In this document: one piece after another, positions 8,591 through 17,653 of the stretch
Layout: each line of letters begins with the position of its first letter
Numbering within the stretch: the stretch's first letter is position 1
Assembly (NCBI GenBank): GCA_041879425.1
Contig: CP090854.1
Location: forward strand, 2,356,001-2,420,000
From: Vibrio pomeroyi
GTDB taxonomy: Bacteria; Pseudomonadota; Gammaproteobacteria; Enterobacterales; Vibrionaceae
Direction: 5' to 3'
Length of the DNA: 64,000 nucleotides
The notes under the pieces: generated by a model
Database searches by the model: none
What the model was told of the DNA's origin: nothing
What the model saw: the letters and a program-made list of their open reading frames with translations, nothing else
Made by a program: the position numbers and the translations under genes

Positions 8591-9343
8591 ATGGAACTGA
8601 ACCATCGTCAGAAAGAAATACTCGCAACGCTTAAGGCTAATCAAGACATACAAATCGACCACTTAGCCGAGTTATTTTCTGTCACCACTCAAACTATTCG
8701 TCGTGACGTAAACCACCTGTGTGAACAAGGCCTAGCACGCAGAGTACACGGAGGCGTGAGCTTACCCACTACGCTCACTAATACTAGCTATCGATTCCGT
8801 GCTGGTGTTGAGTCTGAAACAAAAGACAGTATTGCGATGGCAGTTGCCGACGCGATACCTGAAGGTTCAACCGTCATGATGGGGATTGGTACCACCGTTA
8901 CTCGCATCGCTCAATATTTGTTGGCTAAGCCTGCATTGCGAGTGATCACCAACAACCTACAAGTCGCTCGTATCCTTGAAGCAAATGAGCAAATTGAAGT
9001 GTATTTGGCTGGCGGTTTGTTCAGGCGAGAACACCAAGATATGGTGGGAAGTAGCGTAGTCCACTTCTTTTCCGACTTTGAAGCTGACATAGGTATTTGT
9101 GGTTGTGGCTCTGTAACAGACAGTCATTTCGCCATGGAGCATGAGCAAGTTGAGGCCGACCTATCCAAGTCGATAATTAACAATAGCCGTGAAAGTTGGC
9201 TCGTCGCTGATGCCAGTAAATGGGGTCGTTTTGCTGCACTAAAAGTGGCGTCATTGGAGCAATTTGATCGTATCTATACCAACAACAGCCGATTACCTTC
9301 GGAGCTGAGCATTCACCTTGTCGAAGATGACGTTCAGCCTTAA
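8591..9343 (+). CDS. DeoR/GlpR-family transcriptional regulator
   Basis: This is a 250-residue repressor-type protein. Residues 4-57 form the DeoR helix-turn-helix with Q-T-I-R-R-D-V as recognition helix and an R-V-H-G-G-V wing. The C-terminal sugar-phosphate-sensing domain has I-G-T-T, I-T-N-N and L-A-G-G, which bind the phosphorylated effector in the family. Overall it resembles E. coli GlpR, whose effector is glycerol-3-phosphate. That fits the upstream ugpQ gene, which would make glycerol-3-phosphate. It probably controls both its own operon and the divergent TRAP operon. Confidence 0.88.
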   Translation: MELNHRQKEILATLKANQDIQIDHLAELFSVTTQTIRRDVNHLCEQGLARRVHGGVSLPTTLTNTSYRFRAGVESETKDSIAMAVADAIPEGSTVMMGIGTTVTRIAQYLLAKPALRVITNNLQVARILEANEQIEVYLAGGLFRREHQDMVGSSVVHFFSDFEADIGICGCGSVTDSHFAMEHEQVEADLSKSIINNSRESWLVADASKWGRFAALKVASLEQFDRIYTNNSRLPSELSIHLVEDDVQP

Positions 9344-9350
9344 ACCACAA

Positions 9351-9378
9351 AAAAGCCTAGCATCACCGCTAGGCTTTT
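9351..9378. terminator. Bidirectional terminator between the DeoR gene and gltS
   Basis: A perfect 11-bp stem (9351-9361 with 9368-9378) with a 6-base loop is flanked by A-run and T-run. It serves both the plus-strand DeoR gene and the minus-strand gltS gene. Confidence 0.85.
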
Positions 9379-9407
9379 AAGTTTAAGAAAACAGCTTCTG
9401 ATTAGTG

Positions 9408-10622
9408 TTACATACCAACAAAGAAACTGATCACCAACGCGTTAATCAAATCGACAAAGAAGCCACAGACTAATGGCACCACGATAAATGCTTGTGGACT
9501 TGCACCATAACGATGAGTCACGGCAGTCATGTTAACAATCGCTGTGGCAGTCGAGCCTAGGGTGATACCACCGAAGCCAGAACATATCACCACTGAGTCG
9601 TAGTTTCTTCCCATCAAGTAATAAACGACAAAGATGGTAAACAGCAGTGAAAGTAGAATCTGGATACTCATGACCACAGAGATGTAGCCAAACAAGCCGT
9701 CAAGATCCCAGATACGCAGTCCCATCAATGCCATAGTCAAAAACATGCCCAAGCAGATGTCAGAGATCATTGCTAAGCCTTTACGGCCTTGCGCGATTTT
9801 CTCTTGTGTACGGCGCTTCTTGAACAATGCACGTCCAACGTTACCGATTAGGATACCTGCAATTAAACAGCTAACGAATAGTGGCAGTTTCAACCCCATT
9901 GAGTCGATAACTTCACTCAAGCTATAACCCAGCATCAGTGTTAAGTTAAGAATCAACCATGCCCATAGAACGCCGTAGTGGCTTAGCTCTGTTTTGGTCT
10001 CACTCTCTTGGTATGCACCAACCGTCACCTCTTCTTCATTGGAAGGGCTGACTTTGTGTTTGTTGAGAAGATAATTAGCAATCGGACCACCAATAACACA
10101 CGCAGCAATCAGACCAACCGTGTTCGAAGCCACACCCAGTTCTAACGCGTTAGCAATACCAAACTCTTCAACGAACATCGGTGCCCACGCTAGCGTAGTA
10201 CCAACACCGCCAATCAAACTCACTGAACCCGAGAGCAAACCTGCTTTCGCATCCATTCCAAAGCCTGACGCGACAGCCATACCCACCACGTTTTGCAACA
10301 CGATAAAAACAGCAGCAAGACATAACAAAATGAACAGCGGTCGCCCACCTTTTATCAGCGTTTTAATATCCGCTTGAAGTCCGATGCCAGCAAAAAAGTA
10401 AAGAAGCAAAAAGTCTCTGACATCTAGGCTAAAAGTAATCTGAATTTCAAACAGATAGTAAAGCGCTGCTACGGTTGCAGCACAAACGAAGCCGCCAATA
10501 ACCGGCTCTGGCAGTGAGTACTTCCTTAATACTTCCGATCGCTCGATCAGACCTTTACCAATAAACAGTAAAGAGATCGCGATGGTAAAGGAGAGCATTG
10601 GAGAAACGAGGGTTTCTGTCAT
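9408..10622 (-). CDS. gltS: Sodium/glutamate symporter
   Basis: This is a 404-residue inner-membrane transporter of the GltS family, which couples Na+ entry to glutamate uptake. About ten hydrophobic segments are present in two halves. Glycine-rich re-entrant regions are visible as S-L-I-G-G-V-G-T-T-L in the first half and G-F-G-G-I-T-L-G-S-T-A-T-A in the second, matching the family pore loops. The length equals E. coli GltS (about 401). It is monocistronic between two terminators. Confidence 0.93.
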   Translation of the reverse strand: MTETLVSPMLSFTIAISLLFIGKGLIERSEVLRKYSLPEPVIGGFVCAATVAALYYLFEIQITFSLDVRDFLLLYFFAGIGLQADIKTLIKGGRPLFILLCLAAVFIVLQNVVGMAVASGFGMDAKAGLLSGSVSLIGGVGTTLAWAPMFVEEFGIANALELGVASNTVGLIAACVIGGPIANYLLNKHKVSPSNEEEVTVGAYQESETKTELSHYGVLWAWLILNLTLMLGYSLSEVIDSMGLKLPLFVSCLIAGILIGNVGRALFKKRRTQEKIAQGRKGLAMISDICLGMFLTMALMGLRIWDLDGLFGYISVVMSIQILLSLLFTIFVVYYLMGRNYDSVVICSGFGGITLGSTATAIVNMTAVTHRYGASPQAFIVVPLVCGFFVDLINALVISFFVGM

Positions 10623-10842
10623 GAGATAATAGATTCCTAATGGTAAGGTTATTCATAATGTTGCTTACCCTTAATAATCAAGATCTAGGCCAAAAAATCA
10701 AGCATTTATCGGTGACAAAAACGGCTAATATGGATCAATTCACGTGAGTATAAATAGAAGAAATAACTACTAAGAAATGATTAAAGAAAGTCATATTAGG
10801 GACGTATGAAGGTAGTGCGGAATATAGGGGCTCTAAAACGAG

Positions 10843-10870
10843 AAAACCCCAGCATTTCTGCTAGGGTTTT
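10843..10870 (-). terminator. Terminator of tRNA-Ser
   Basis: The stem 10843-10854 with 10859-10870 has 11 pairs and one mismatch around a 4-base loop. It lies just downstream of the minus-strand tRNA, whose 3' CCA is at 10877-10879. Confidence 0.75.
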
Positions 10871-10876
10871 GAATAG

Positions 10877-10967
10877 TGGTGGAAGGATGGGGATTTGAAC
10901 CCCAGATACGCTATAAACGTATACTCGCTTTCCAGGCGAGCGCCTTAAGCCACTCAGCCATCCTTCC
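10877..10967 (-). tRNA. tRNA-Ser (anticodon GGA)
   Basis: The minus strand folds into a class II tRNA. The 7-bp acceptor stem is GGAAGGA with TCCTTCC, followed by discriminator A and an encoded CCA. The anticodon arm contains CTGGAAA, giving anticodon GGA for UCC/UCU codons. A long variable arm (TATACG...CGTATC) and a T-arm with GTTCAAATC are present. The length with CCA is 91 bases, as expected for tRNA-Ser. No integrase gene lies beside it. Confidence 0.96.
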
Positions 10968-11147
10968 ACAAATTGTGTGTTGAGCTTGTCACTCAACGAG
11001 GCGCTACTTTATTGATTCTGCTTGCTTTGGTCAAGGGGCATTCTCAAAAAAAGTGCCTTTTTCAGCTTGTTCGATTACAAATTAACTCATTAGATCAAAA
11101 ACAAACCAAATTTTATTCTATCGCTACACTTACGCTTGTTGCTTTTC

Positions 11148-11597
11148 TTATGCTTGTTGATAATAGCCCGGAACTCTAAACCATTTGCGGCACATATCTA
11201 AGAAGTAACCGTAAAGCACGCCCATACCACATGAGATAACTGCGTTACTGGTTACCGCGGTCACGATCTGATCGCTTGAAGCGCCCACCGCCAACAAAAT
11301 ACCCGCGTAAACAGGTGATTGGAATAACACGTAAGCCATAAGATCAGACAAGTTCTTCATCAACGAACTTTGTGAAAGTTTTGCACCATTGCGCAAGAAC
11401 CAATCACGAAAGACACCATAAGGCCATGCGATAGCAATGTTTACCGGAATAGATAACGTTCGTGAAGCAAGAGATTGCTCAAACGTCATTCCAGAGATAA
11501 ACACTTCTACGATCATGCCAGAGATAAAACAGAAAACTACCATAGCAAATGTATCCGCCGCTGCGTTACGGATACAAAATGGACCACGAGACTTCAT
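11148..11597 (-). CDS. alaE: L-alanine exporter AlaE
   Basis: This 149-residue inner-membrane protein aligns along its whole length with E. coli AlaE, which exports L-alanine. Shared segments include [28 protein letters not shown] and Y-G-Y-F-L-D. Four hydrophobic helices are visible. I chose the ATG at 11597 over a TTG three codons upstream because it gives the family length of 149 residues; neither has a strong ribosome binding site. Confidence 0.92.
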   Translation of the reverse strand: MKSRGPFCIRNAAADTFAMVVFCFISGMIVEVFISGMTFEQSLASRTLSIPVNIAIAWPYGVFRDWFLRNGAKLSQSSLMKNLSDLMAYVLFQSPVYAGILLAVGASSDQIVTAVTSNAVISCGMGVLYGYFLDMCRKWFRVPGYYQQA

Positions 11598-11845
11598 TGA
11601 TGCCAAACCTAAAATATATCACTACCTATTTAGTGATTTAGTAACATATAAACAAGGTGTTTTTACACCCTACCAGATAATGTCGCTATTAAATCACAAG
11701 ATAGGCAGTCATACATTCCAAATTAAAAATCAAGTTGTAAATTAACAACCAAAAACCACTTAAAAAGCAGTCACTTCCACCAAGAAATCACATCAAGGTC
11801 AAATAATGGACAATTCGTTGTTTACTTTCTGTAATTAAACAACAA

Positions 11846-14482
11846 CTAGGCCATGGGTAGATTGACAGTAATGATATTAATAACATCTTGAGTAGGAGGA
11901 GCGCCCTGAGAAACCTGCTCTAAAGCCTTATCCACTTGGTAGGTCAGTTCAGCATTGTTCATAGGTTTGACATGAACACGCAAGCTCTCTAAGGCAAATT
12001 GAATTAACTCAAGATTATTGTCTTCAAGAGCCACATAAAGTGTTACTAACAACTCTTCAGTATTGTCTTTGTTTCGTAGGTCAGGCTTAGGTAGCGATCG
12101 ACTTTGACTCTTTTGCCCATGAAGGTGTGTTTTTTGAGTATTGGCGTTATTCCTTCCTAGCTCATGGTCTTCTGTTCCTTGGCTTTGTTTTTCATGAATA
12201 GTTTGATCATCGCTATAGTCGGCACTATCGCTCTGTTCATCATTACTCTCTTCCTCGTGGAACTGGTAAAGCTTATTCGAATAACGGAATAAAGCATCGT
12301 CGAGCTCTCGCTCATCGATTGGTTTTGCAATGATGTAGTCGACACCCGCACCGAGCATACGCTCGCGAGTCTCTTTAAACACATCAGCAGTACAACCAAA
12401 TATTAAGACGGATGAAACATCACCAATCAAAGCGCGAATCGCAGTTGTTGATTCCACACCGTCCATCACTGGCATGTGGTTATCCATCAACACCAAATCA
12501 AAGTGCTCAGCAACGACAGCTTGTATGGCAAGCTCACCGTTTTCTACGCTCTTACACGTGAAGCCTTTACTGCTCATGAAGGTTTCGATGATAACTGTAT
12601 TGGTTCGGTTATCCTCAACAATCAGCACTTTCAAGCCAGAATAATCCAACTTCTTATGTGGCAAGCTCTCTATCTCACCTGGCTGACACGGTTGAATCTT
12701 TAATCGAACATCAAAGCTTGTGCCTATGCCCTCCTCACTGGTGACGGTAATACTGCCATCCATGAGCTGAGCAATTTTCTTCACAATCGCTAAGCCAAGG
12801 CCAGTACCACCAAAACGTCTTGTGGTCGACGATTCTGCCTGTTCGAAAGGTTTGAAAATACGCTTTTGAGCTTCTTTAGAAATACCGATGCCAGTGTCAC
12901 GCACTCGAATACTTAGATAGGTATCACTGCCCTCGACGATTTCTTTAAAGTACACTTCAACAAAGCCTCTAGAAGTGAACTTCACAGCGTTGTTCAATAG
13001 ATTAAACAAGATTTGGCGTAGGCGTGCTTTATCCGAGAAGTACCAACGACCCGAAGGTACTTCAGAGTACACTTTGAATTGGAGGCCTTTTTCAGAAGAT
13101 AAGGTATAGTAGACACTGTTAATACTGCCGATGATCGAGTCCAGAGGGAATCGAGTTTCATCGAGATCCAACCTGCCCTGCTCGATCTTCGAGAAATCCA
13201 AGATCTCATTGAGCAGTGTCATCATATGATCGCCTGACTCATACAAACTCTTCAGGTGTTTCTCTTGTTCCGAATTTAAAGGCGTTTTCAACAGGATCTG
13301 AGCTGTACCCAATACGCCATTCATCGGCGTTCGGATCTCATGTGACAGGGTCGCGAGGAAAGCCGTTTTAGCATTGGTTGATGCCTGAGCTTTAACCTTT
13401 TCCGCCTCGAGGTAGATGGTCTTCTCGTTGAAGGTTTTAATCAAGTGACCAATTTCATCTTCACTTGAATATTCAACATCGATGATCTCTCCCGCTTTAG
13501 AACCGCCGACCTTAGCGGCAATGTTGGTAATTGGGCTAATCAAGTAGCGGTTCAGCAAGTAATAACCTGCCATGACACACAGTAGTAACAGCGGAACAAT
13601 ACCGCCCTCAATACTCATGACCTGACGAAACACTTCATCTGCTACACGTGATTTTGAGTTAACCACATCCACTTGCCAGCCAAACTCACCAAATTGATTG
13701 CTACTGATGTAGATCCCTTCAACCAGATTGAAGTTATGCGAAACCAAGACCTGGTTGAGTTTATCTCTGAGGGTGATACCAAGGTTGTACTCTTCTGCGT
13801 GGTTTTTAATGAAACCCAACAACTCTTCGAGCGAGAGATCCACCGTCGCAATACCGGCAAAGGTGCCGTCATAGTAATAAGGTGACGAAGCCGTAATCAT
13901 TCGAACGTGTGTATAGGGATCGATATAGACATCGCTCCAAGAGATGGTTCCCTGCGGCTTGTCTACAACCGAGGTATACCAATACTCTTCATGATAAGGG
14001 GCGTTTTTAGGGTTGTTGTAAGAAAAAAGCTGGTCAATAGTGCCATCGTCAGCTTTGTTGAAAAAATAACTGTTTAAGAGCTTGTCGGAATCCAGCGCAT
14101 AAGGTTCTGGCCAAATACCAGCACTAACAATTGTGTCATCGCTTGCGGCTAACATCGACTTGAATAGCGGGATGACATCTTCACCTTTACGATGTGCCTG
14201 AGCAAAACCAACTAAACTATCAACAAAACCTTGAGAGCTACTGAGTGGCTCTGTAATCAGCGCGGATAACAGTTGCGTACGCAAGTCGAGGTTTTGTTGT
14301 AATTTGGCGCGCACAGGGGATTCTACGACGTAATACGTCACACTACCGACAATGGCAATAAACATAGCAAGGTACAGCCCAAGCGCTACCATGCTTTTTT
14401 TCTTAAGAGACGACCGTATCTGCATAATTCTTTTATTGTTTTCTTTTCTGTTAAAACTAGTGTTTATCATCCATGACATCAA
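11846..14482 (-). CDS. Hybrid sensor histidine kinase with Cache sensor and receiver domain
   Basis: This is a membrane-bound hybrid kinase of about 878 residues. In order: a helix near residues 34-53, a periplasmic double-Cache-type sensor, a second helix near residues 300-320, a HAMP linker, a HisKA domain with S-H-E-I-R-T-P-M-N-G, a HATPase with D-T-G-I-G-I and G-G-T-G-L-G-L-A, and a receiver with V-E-D-N, the phospho-acceptor Asp in L-V-L-M-D and a switch Lys in A-K-P. After a polar linker, the last 70 residues are helical but lack a clear Hpt histidine motif. The first codon is uncertain: TTG at 14482, ATG at 14479, and in-frame ATGs at 14467 and 14425 all lack a strong ribosome binding site. 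Its partner and ligand are unknown. Confidence 0.9.
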   Translation of the reverse strand: MMSWMINTSFNRKENNKRIMQIRSSLKKKSMVALGLYLAMFIAIVGSVTYYVVESPVRAKLQQNLDLRTQLLSALITEPLSSSQGFVDSLVGFAQAHRKGEDVIPLFKSMLAASDDTIVSAGIWPEPYALDSDKLLNSYFFNKADDGTIDQLFSYNNPKNAPYHEEYWYTSVVDKPQGTISWSDVYIDPYTHVRMITASSPYYYDGTFAGIATVDLSLEELLGFIKNHAEEYNLGITLRDKLNQVLVSHNFNLVEGIYISSNQFGEFGWQVDVVNSKSRVADEVFRQVMSIEGGIVPLLLLCVMAGYYLLNRYLISPITNIAAKVGGSKAGEIIDVEYSSEDEIGHLIKTFNEKTIYLEAEKVKAQASTNAKTAFLATLSHEIRTPMNGVLGTAQILLKTPLNSEQEKHLKSLYESGDHMMTLLNEILDFSKIEQGRLDLDETRFPLDSIIGSINSVYYTLSSEKGLQFKVYSEVPSGRWYFSDKARLRQILFNLLNNAVKFTSRGFVEVYFKEIVEGSDTYLSIRVRDTGIGISKEAQKRIFKPFEQAESSTTRRFGGTGLGLAIVKKIAQLMDGSITVTSEEGIGTSFDVRLKIQPCQPGEIESLPHKKLDYSGLKVLIVEDNRTNTVIIETFMSSKGFTCKSVENGELAIQAVVAEHFDLVLMDNHMPVMDGVESTTAIRALIGDVSSVLIFGCTADVFKETRERMLGAGVDYIIAKPIDERELDDALFRYSNKLYQFHEEESNDEQSDSADYSDDQTIHEKQSQGTEDHELGRNNANTQKTHLHGQKSQSRSLPKPDLRNKDNTEELLVTLYVALEDNNLELIQFALESLRVHVKPMNNAELTYQVDKALEQVSQGAPPTQDVINIITVNLPMA

Positions 14483-14563
14483 GGCTTTTTAGATTGAAGC
14501 TTGATTGGCACAAGTTCATTGGTACTATAAGCGCAAATATGTTCCCTTTTACGGTACCTCACT

Positions 14564-15133
14564 TTGACTTTACAAGATATTCTTGCGCTTCCAGAGTTGG
14601 AAGGAAAGCTAATCACAGAACACAAAACCATCGGATTTGTCACTGCAATGGCAGCGGCACCTAATGTGTTAACCCCGCATGAGTGGCTACCGTTCCTTTG
14701 GGGTGGCGAAGAAGTCGCTCCTTTTACTGATGGTGAGCAACTTGAAAGCTACATTGAAGTTATCATCGCGCTGTGGAATAAGACACGCCCAGAGCTGATC
14801 GAAGGCACTTGGGTTTGGCCTGAAGCTTGTCAATTGGATGATGAAGAAGTCGTTAACACAGCGGCTCGCGATTTTTGTGAAGGCTTGCTTCAAGGCTGGC
14901 AGGTTGCCCGTGATGATTGGGAAACACTGATGCCTGAAGACAGCGAAGACAATGCACTGGTTGGCGGCGTACTGCTTTCACTGAGCATGCTTTACGATCC
15001 AGAAACCTCAATCACAACACTTGCTGAGCAAGGCATTGAAGGTCTAGAGCAGTTCGAAGAGATCTTTAACGCGGTTCCTGTGATGCTTTGCGGTCTAACG
15101 CAGCGTGGCATCGCATTGGCAGAAGCTCAATAA
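14564..15133 (+). CDS. YecA/UPF0149 family protein
   Basis: This is a 189-residue acidic, helical protein of the YecA/YgfB (UPF0149) family, without the C-terminal SEC-C zinc motif seen in some members. The conserved W-L-P-F-L-W-G-G and F-C-E-G-L-L-Q-G-W segments are present. The function of the family is not settled. The start is a TTG at 14564 with only a poor ribosome binding site. It stands alone between the divergent kinase gene and a terminator. Confidence 0.75.
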   Translation: MTLQDILALPELEGKLITEHKTIGFVTAMAAAPNVLTPHEWLPFLWGGEEVAPFTDGEQLESYIEVIIALWNKTRPELIEGTWVWPEACQLDDEEVVNTAARDFCEGLLQGWQVARDDWETLMPEDSEDNALVGGVLLSLSMLYDPETSITTLAEQGIEGLEQFEEIFNAVPVMLCGLTQRGIALAEAQ

Positions 15134-15190
15134 TCTCAACAAGCTCTGCAAAAGAATTAAGCTCACTGCTTAACTCGATCAGACAATAAC

Positions 15191-15216
15191 AAAAAGGCCT
15201 CTAACGAGGCCTTTTT
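15191..15216. terminator. Bidirectional terminator
   Basis: A perfect 11-bp stem (15191-15201 with 15206-15216) with loop TAAC is flanked by A5 and T5. It separates the convergent YecA-family and potassium-channel genes. Confidence 0.88.
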
Positions 15217-15239
15217 AGTTCAGAAGGTATTCGGCTGAT

Positions 15240-16271
15240 TTAAAAGCCTTTCCAATCAAAATGATCAATCCGTTCATCGGCAATATAGAACAGCTTAGTG
15301 CCGCTGCTGACAACTTGGTCGAGTTCTGGGTTAAGTTCAATACCACTTCCCGTATCAATCGCAATCAAGGTGGCTTGATACTTCTCTTTAAACACTGAGA
15401 AAATCGGCGCAACCGTCACAGGCTCAGAATCCTCAGGGAAATAGGTCGAATACTGTGTCATGCCCCGTGTTGAGCTCAATAACTCTTGGTGAAGCGCACT
15501 TGAACCTGGGTCGACCGCGGCCTTAGCCAGCATTTCTGCACCCACAGCTGGAATACATTCTGAGTTAGGACAATGCTTATGTAGCAAATCGCTCAATGCT
15601 TCATCTTTAAAGTACACAAGAAGGTGCGCTTTAGGGTTACGGTTCGCACAGTAAAGCGCCGCAGATAAAGTAATATCATCTTCAGGATTATCAATGAGGA
15701 TACAACTGGCAGACTCGATGCCCGTTTTTTCCATCTCTTTGCCATCTGTATAGCTGTTTACTTTAACGAAATTGATTTCGCCGGGTAACGGGTTCTCGAT
15801 ATCTGAACGAGTACATAACACGATTGGTCGCTTGCCCGTTTCTTCATGCTGCAACATACGAATGAGGTGAATGGTTCTTTGCTCATTCCATCCAAGCATC
15901 AAAATGTGGTTGTCCACTCTAACTCTCCTTTTTCCTAACAAGCCCGCTCGCCAATATTCAACACCTTCTGTCGCTACCTTACCAAGCAAGGCCGCGAAAA
16001 GACTCAGTCCACCCGGAATCACAAACAATATAACGATCCATTGTCCTGCCTCTGTCGTGGGTGATAAATCACCGTAACCCACCGTAGACGCAGTCACGAC
16101 TAGGTAGTAAGCGAACGTGGTAAACGAACTGGTTAGAGCTGTTTCACCCGCTAAATACAAACTCGACCACGACAGAAATACGTAGCCTAAGAAGGTGAAC
16201 AGTAAGTTTTTTCCATTCAAAACAAAGATATTTGCTTTGACCCAACGTTTGAGTTGTAACCAGATTATCAT
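15240..16271 (-). CDS. Potassium channel protein with RCK (TrkA-N) domain
   Basis: This 343-residue inner-membrane protein has two helices around a pore loop carrying the K+ selectivity filter T-V-G-Y-G-D (residues 63-68). A cytosolic Rossmann-type RCK/TrkA-N domain starts at about residue 115 (I-L-M-L-G-W-N-E) and a TrkA-C-like C-terminus follows. The layout is like MthK or Kch-type channels gated by nucleotides or ions. The first Rossmann glycine motif is G-W-N-E rather than a full G-x-G-x-x-G. It is transcribed alone. Confidence 0.87.
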   Translation of the reverse strand: MIIWLQLKRWVKANIFVLNGKNLLFTFLGYVFLSWSSLYLAGETALTSSFTTFAYYLVVTASTVGYGDLSPTTEAGQWIVILFVIPGGLSLFAALLGKVATEGVEYWRAGLLGKRRVRVDNHILMLGWNEQRTIHLIRMLQHEETGKRPIVLCTRSDIENPLPGEINFVKVNSYTDGKEMEKTGIESASCILIDNPEDDITLSAALYCANRNPKAHLLVYFKDEALSDLLHKHCPNSECIPAVGAEMLAKAAVDPGSSALHQELLSSTRGMTQYSTYFPEDSEPVTVAPIFSVFKEKYQATLIAIDTGSGIELNPELDQVVSSGTKLFYIADERIDHFDWKGF

Positions 16272-16395
16272 TCGAGCCTCAAATCCTTCGATCTTACTTA
16301 CATGCTAGAAAAAATACCTGATATCAACAAGATGTATCATCAGAAAAAGATACATGACCACAAGATTGATAGTAACGAGCTATTTTTAGGTACAA

Positions 16396-16422
16396 AAAAA
16401 CCAGCACGATTGGCTGGTTTTT
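16396..16422 (-). terminator. Terminator of nadA
   Basis: A 10-bp stem (16396-16405 with 16413-16422) has A-T flanks that read as a T-run on the minus strand. It lies just after the nadA stop at 16446. Confidence 0.8.
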
Positions 16423-16445
16423 CGTTGATTAGATAAAAGAACGGC

Positions 16446-17507
16446 TTACGCGTTACCTTTTACCTGCACATTTAACTGCTCAGCAAAATCTAGCATGCGG
16501 TTCAGTGGGATAAGAGACTTAACACGTAGTTCGTCAGAAACGAAGATCTCGTGTTGCTCACCACCGTTCTCAAGCGCATTTTCAATTGCTTCAAGGCCGT
16601 TCATCGCCATCCAAGGACAGTGTGCACAGCTACGACAAGTTGCACCAGCGCCAGCTGTTGGCGCTTCAATCAGTTCTTTTTCAGGAACCAATTGCTGCAT
16701 CTTGAAGAAGATGCCTTTGTCTGTCGCAACAATCATCTGTGGATGAGGAAGCTCTTTCGCCTTCTTAATCAGTTGGCTTGTTGAACCTACAGCGTCAGCC
16801 AGTTCAACCACACTTGCTGGTGATTCTGGGTGAACCAAAATAGCCGCTTCTGGGTATACCGATTTCATTTTCTTCAGAGCATCAGCTGAGAACTCATCAT
16901 GAACGATACACTCACCTTGCCAAAGCAACATGTCAGCGCCGGTTTGATTTGCGATGTAAGAACCTAGGTGACGGTCTGGGCCCCAAATAATTGGTTTGCC
17001 TTCAGCGTCTAGGCTTTCAACGATTTCTAAAGCGATACTCGACGTAACCACCCAGTCTGCACGAGCTTTAACAGCCGCAGAGGTGTTCGCGTACACAACC
17101 ACTGTGTGGTCAGGGTGAGCATCACAAAATTCTGTGAATTTATCAGCGGGACAACCAAGGTCAAGTGAACATTCAGCTTCAAGTGTTGGCATTAGAATGC
17201 GTTTTTCAGGAGTAAGAATCTTTGCAGACTCACCCATGAAACGAACACCAGCGATGATCAAAGTGCTTGCTGAGTGACGGTTACCGAATTTAGCCATTTC
17301 TAATGAATCGCCAACGAAACCACCAGTTTCTTCTGCCAGAGCCTGAATTTCAGGATCTGTGTAGTAGTGTGCAATTAGAACTGCATCTTTTTCTTGAAGT
17401 AGTTTTTTGATGTTTGCGATGTGGGCCTGTTTCTGAGCGTCGCTCAATGGAACTGGCTTAGGCGGAAACGGGTAAACTGTATCGATTTTATCTAGTATAT
17501 GACTCAT
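16446..17507 (-). CDS. nadA: Quinolinate synthase A
   Basis: NadA condenses iminoaspartate with dihydroxyacetone phosphate to quinolinate, the precursor of NAD. The protein of about 353 residues matches E. coli NadA throughout: [16 protein letters not shown] and G-V-R-F-M-G-E-S-A. Candidate [4Fe-4S] ligands lie in [14 protein letters not shown] and C-R-S-C-A-H-C-P. The frame extends to a TTG at 17525, but the ATG at 17507 aligns with the family N-terminus, so I used it. nadB is not adjacent. Confidence 0.95.
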   Translation of the reverse strand: MSHILDKIDTVYPFPPKPVPLSDAQKQAHIANIKKLLQEKDAVLIAHYYTDPEIQALAEETGGFVGDSLEMAKFGNRHSASTLIIAGVRFMGESAKILTPEKRILMPTLEAECSLDLGCPADKFTEFCDAHPDHTVVVYANTSAAVKARADWVVTSSIALEIVESLDAEGKPIIWGPDRHLGSYIANQTGADMLLWQGECIVHDEFSADALKKMKSVYPEAAILVHPESPASVVELADAVGSTSQLIKKAKELPHPQMIVATDKGIFFKMQQLVPEKELIEAPTAGAGATCRSCAHCPWMAMNGLEAIENALENGGEQHEIFVSDELRVKSLIPLNRMLDFAEQLNVQVKGNA

Positions 17508-17619
17508 TGCTCTTGCTCTACGCAACTTCTTCCGAGAATCCGAGTATTCTACACAGGACAGCGATTGGGATCAAAAAGGATTGGTTGTAAGCAAGTACGG
17601 ATAAGTATTAAAGAGGGTA

Positions 17620-17645
17620 TAAAAAAGAGGCACCTAAGCACCCCT
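17620..17645 (-). terminator. Weak terminator after cpoB
   Basis: A short imperfect hairpin (17626-17630 with 17641-17645, including a G-U pair) is followed on the minus strand by TTTTTT. It lies just after the cpoB stop at 17654 and probably ends the Tol-Pal operon. Confidence 0.4.
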
Positions 17646-17653
17646 ATTTCGTT

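Noticed and set aside
10877..10967. tRNA-Ser as a genomic-island attachment site
   Set aside because: No integrase, no repeat of the tRNA 3' end and no change in gene style on either side.
14473..14664. 63-residue frame overlapping the YecA-family gene start
   Set aside because: It is out of frame with the conserved protein and lacks any recognisable feature.
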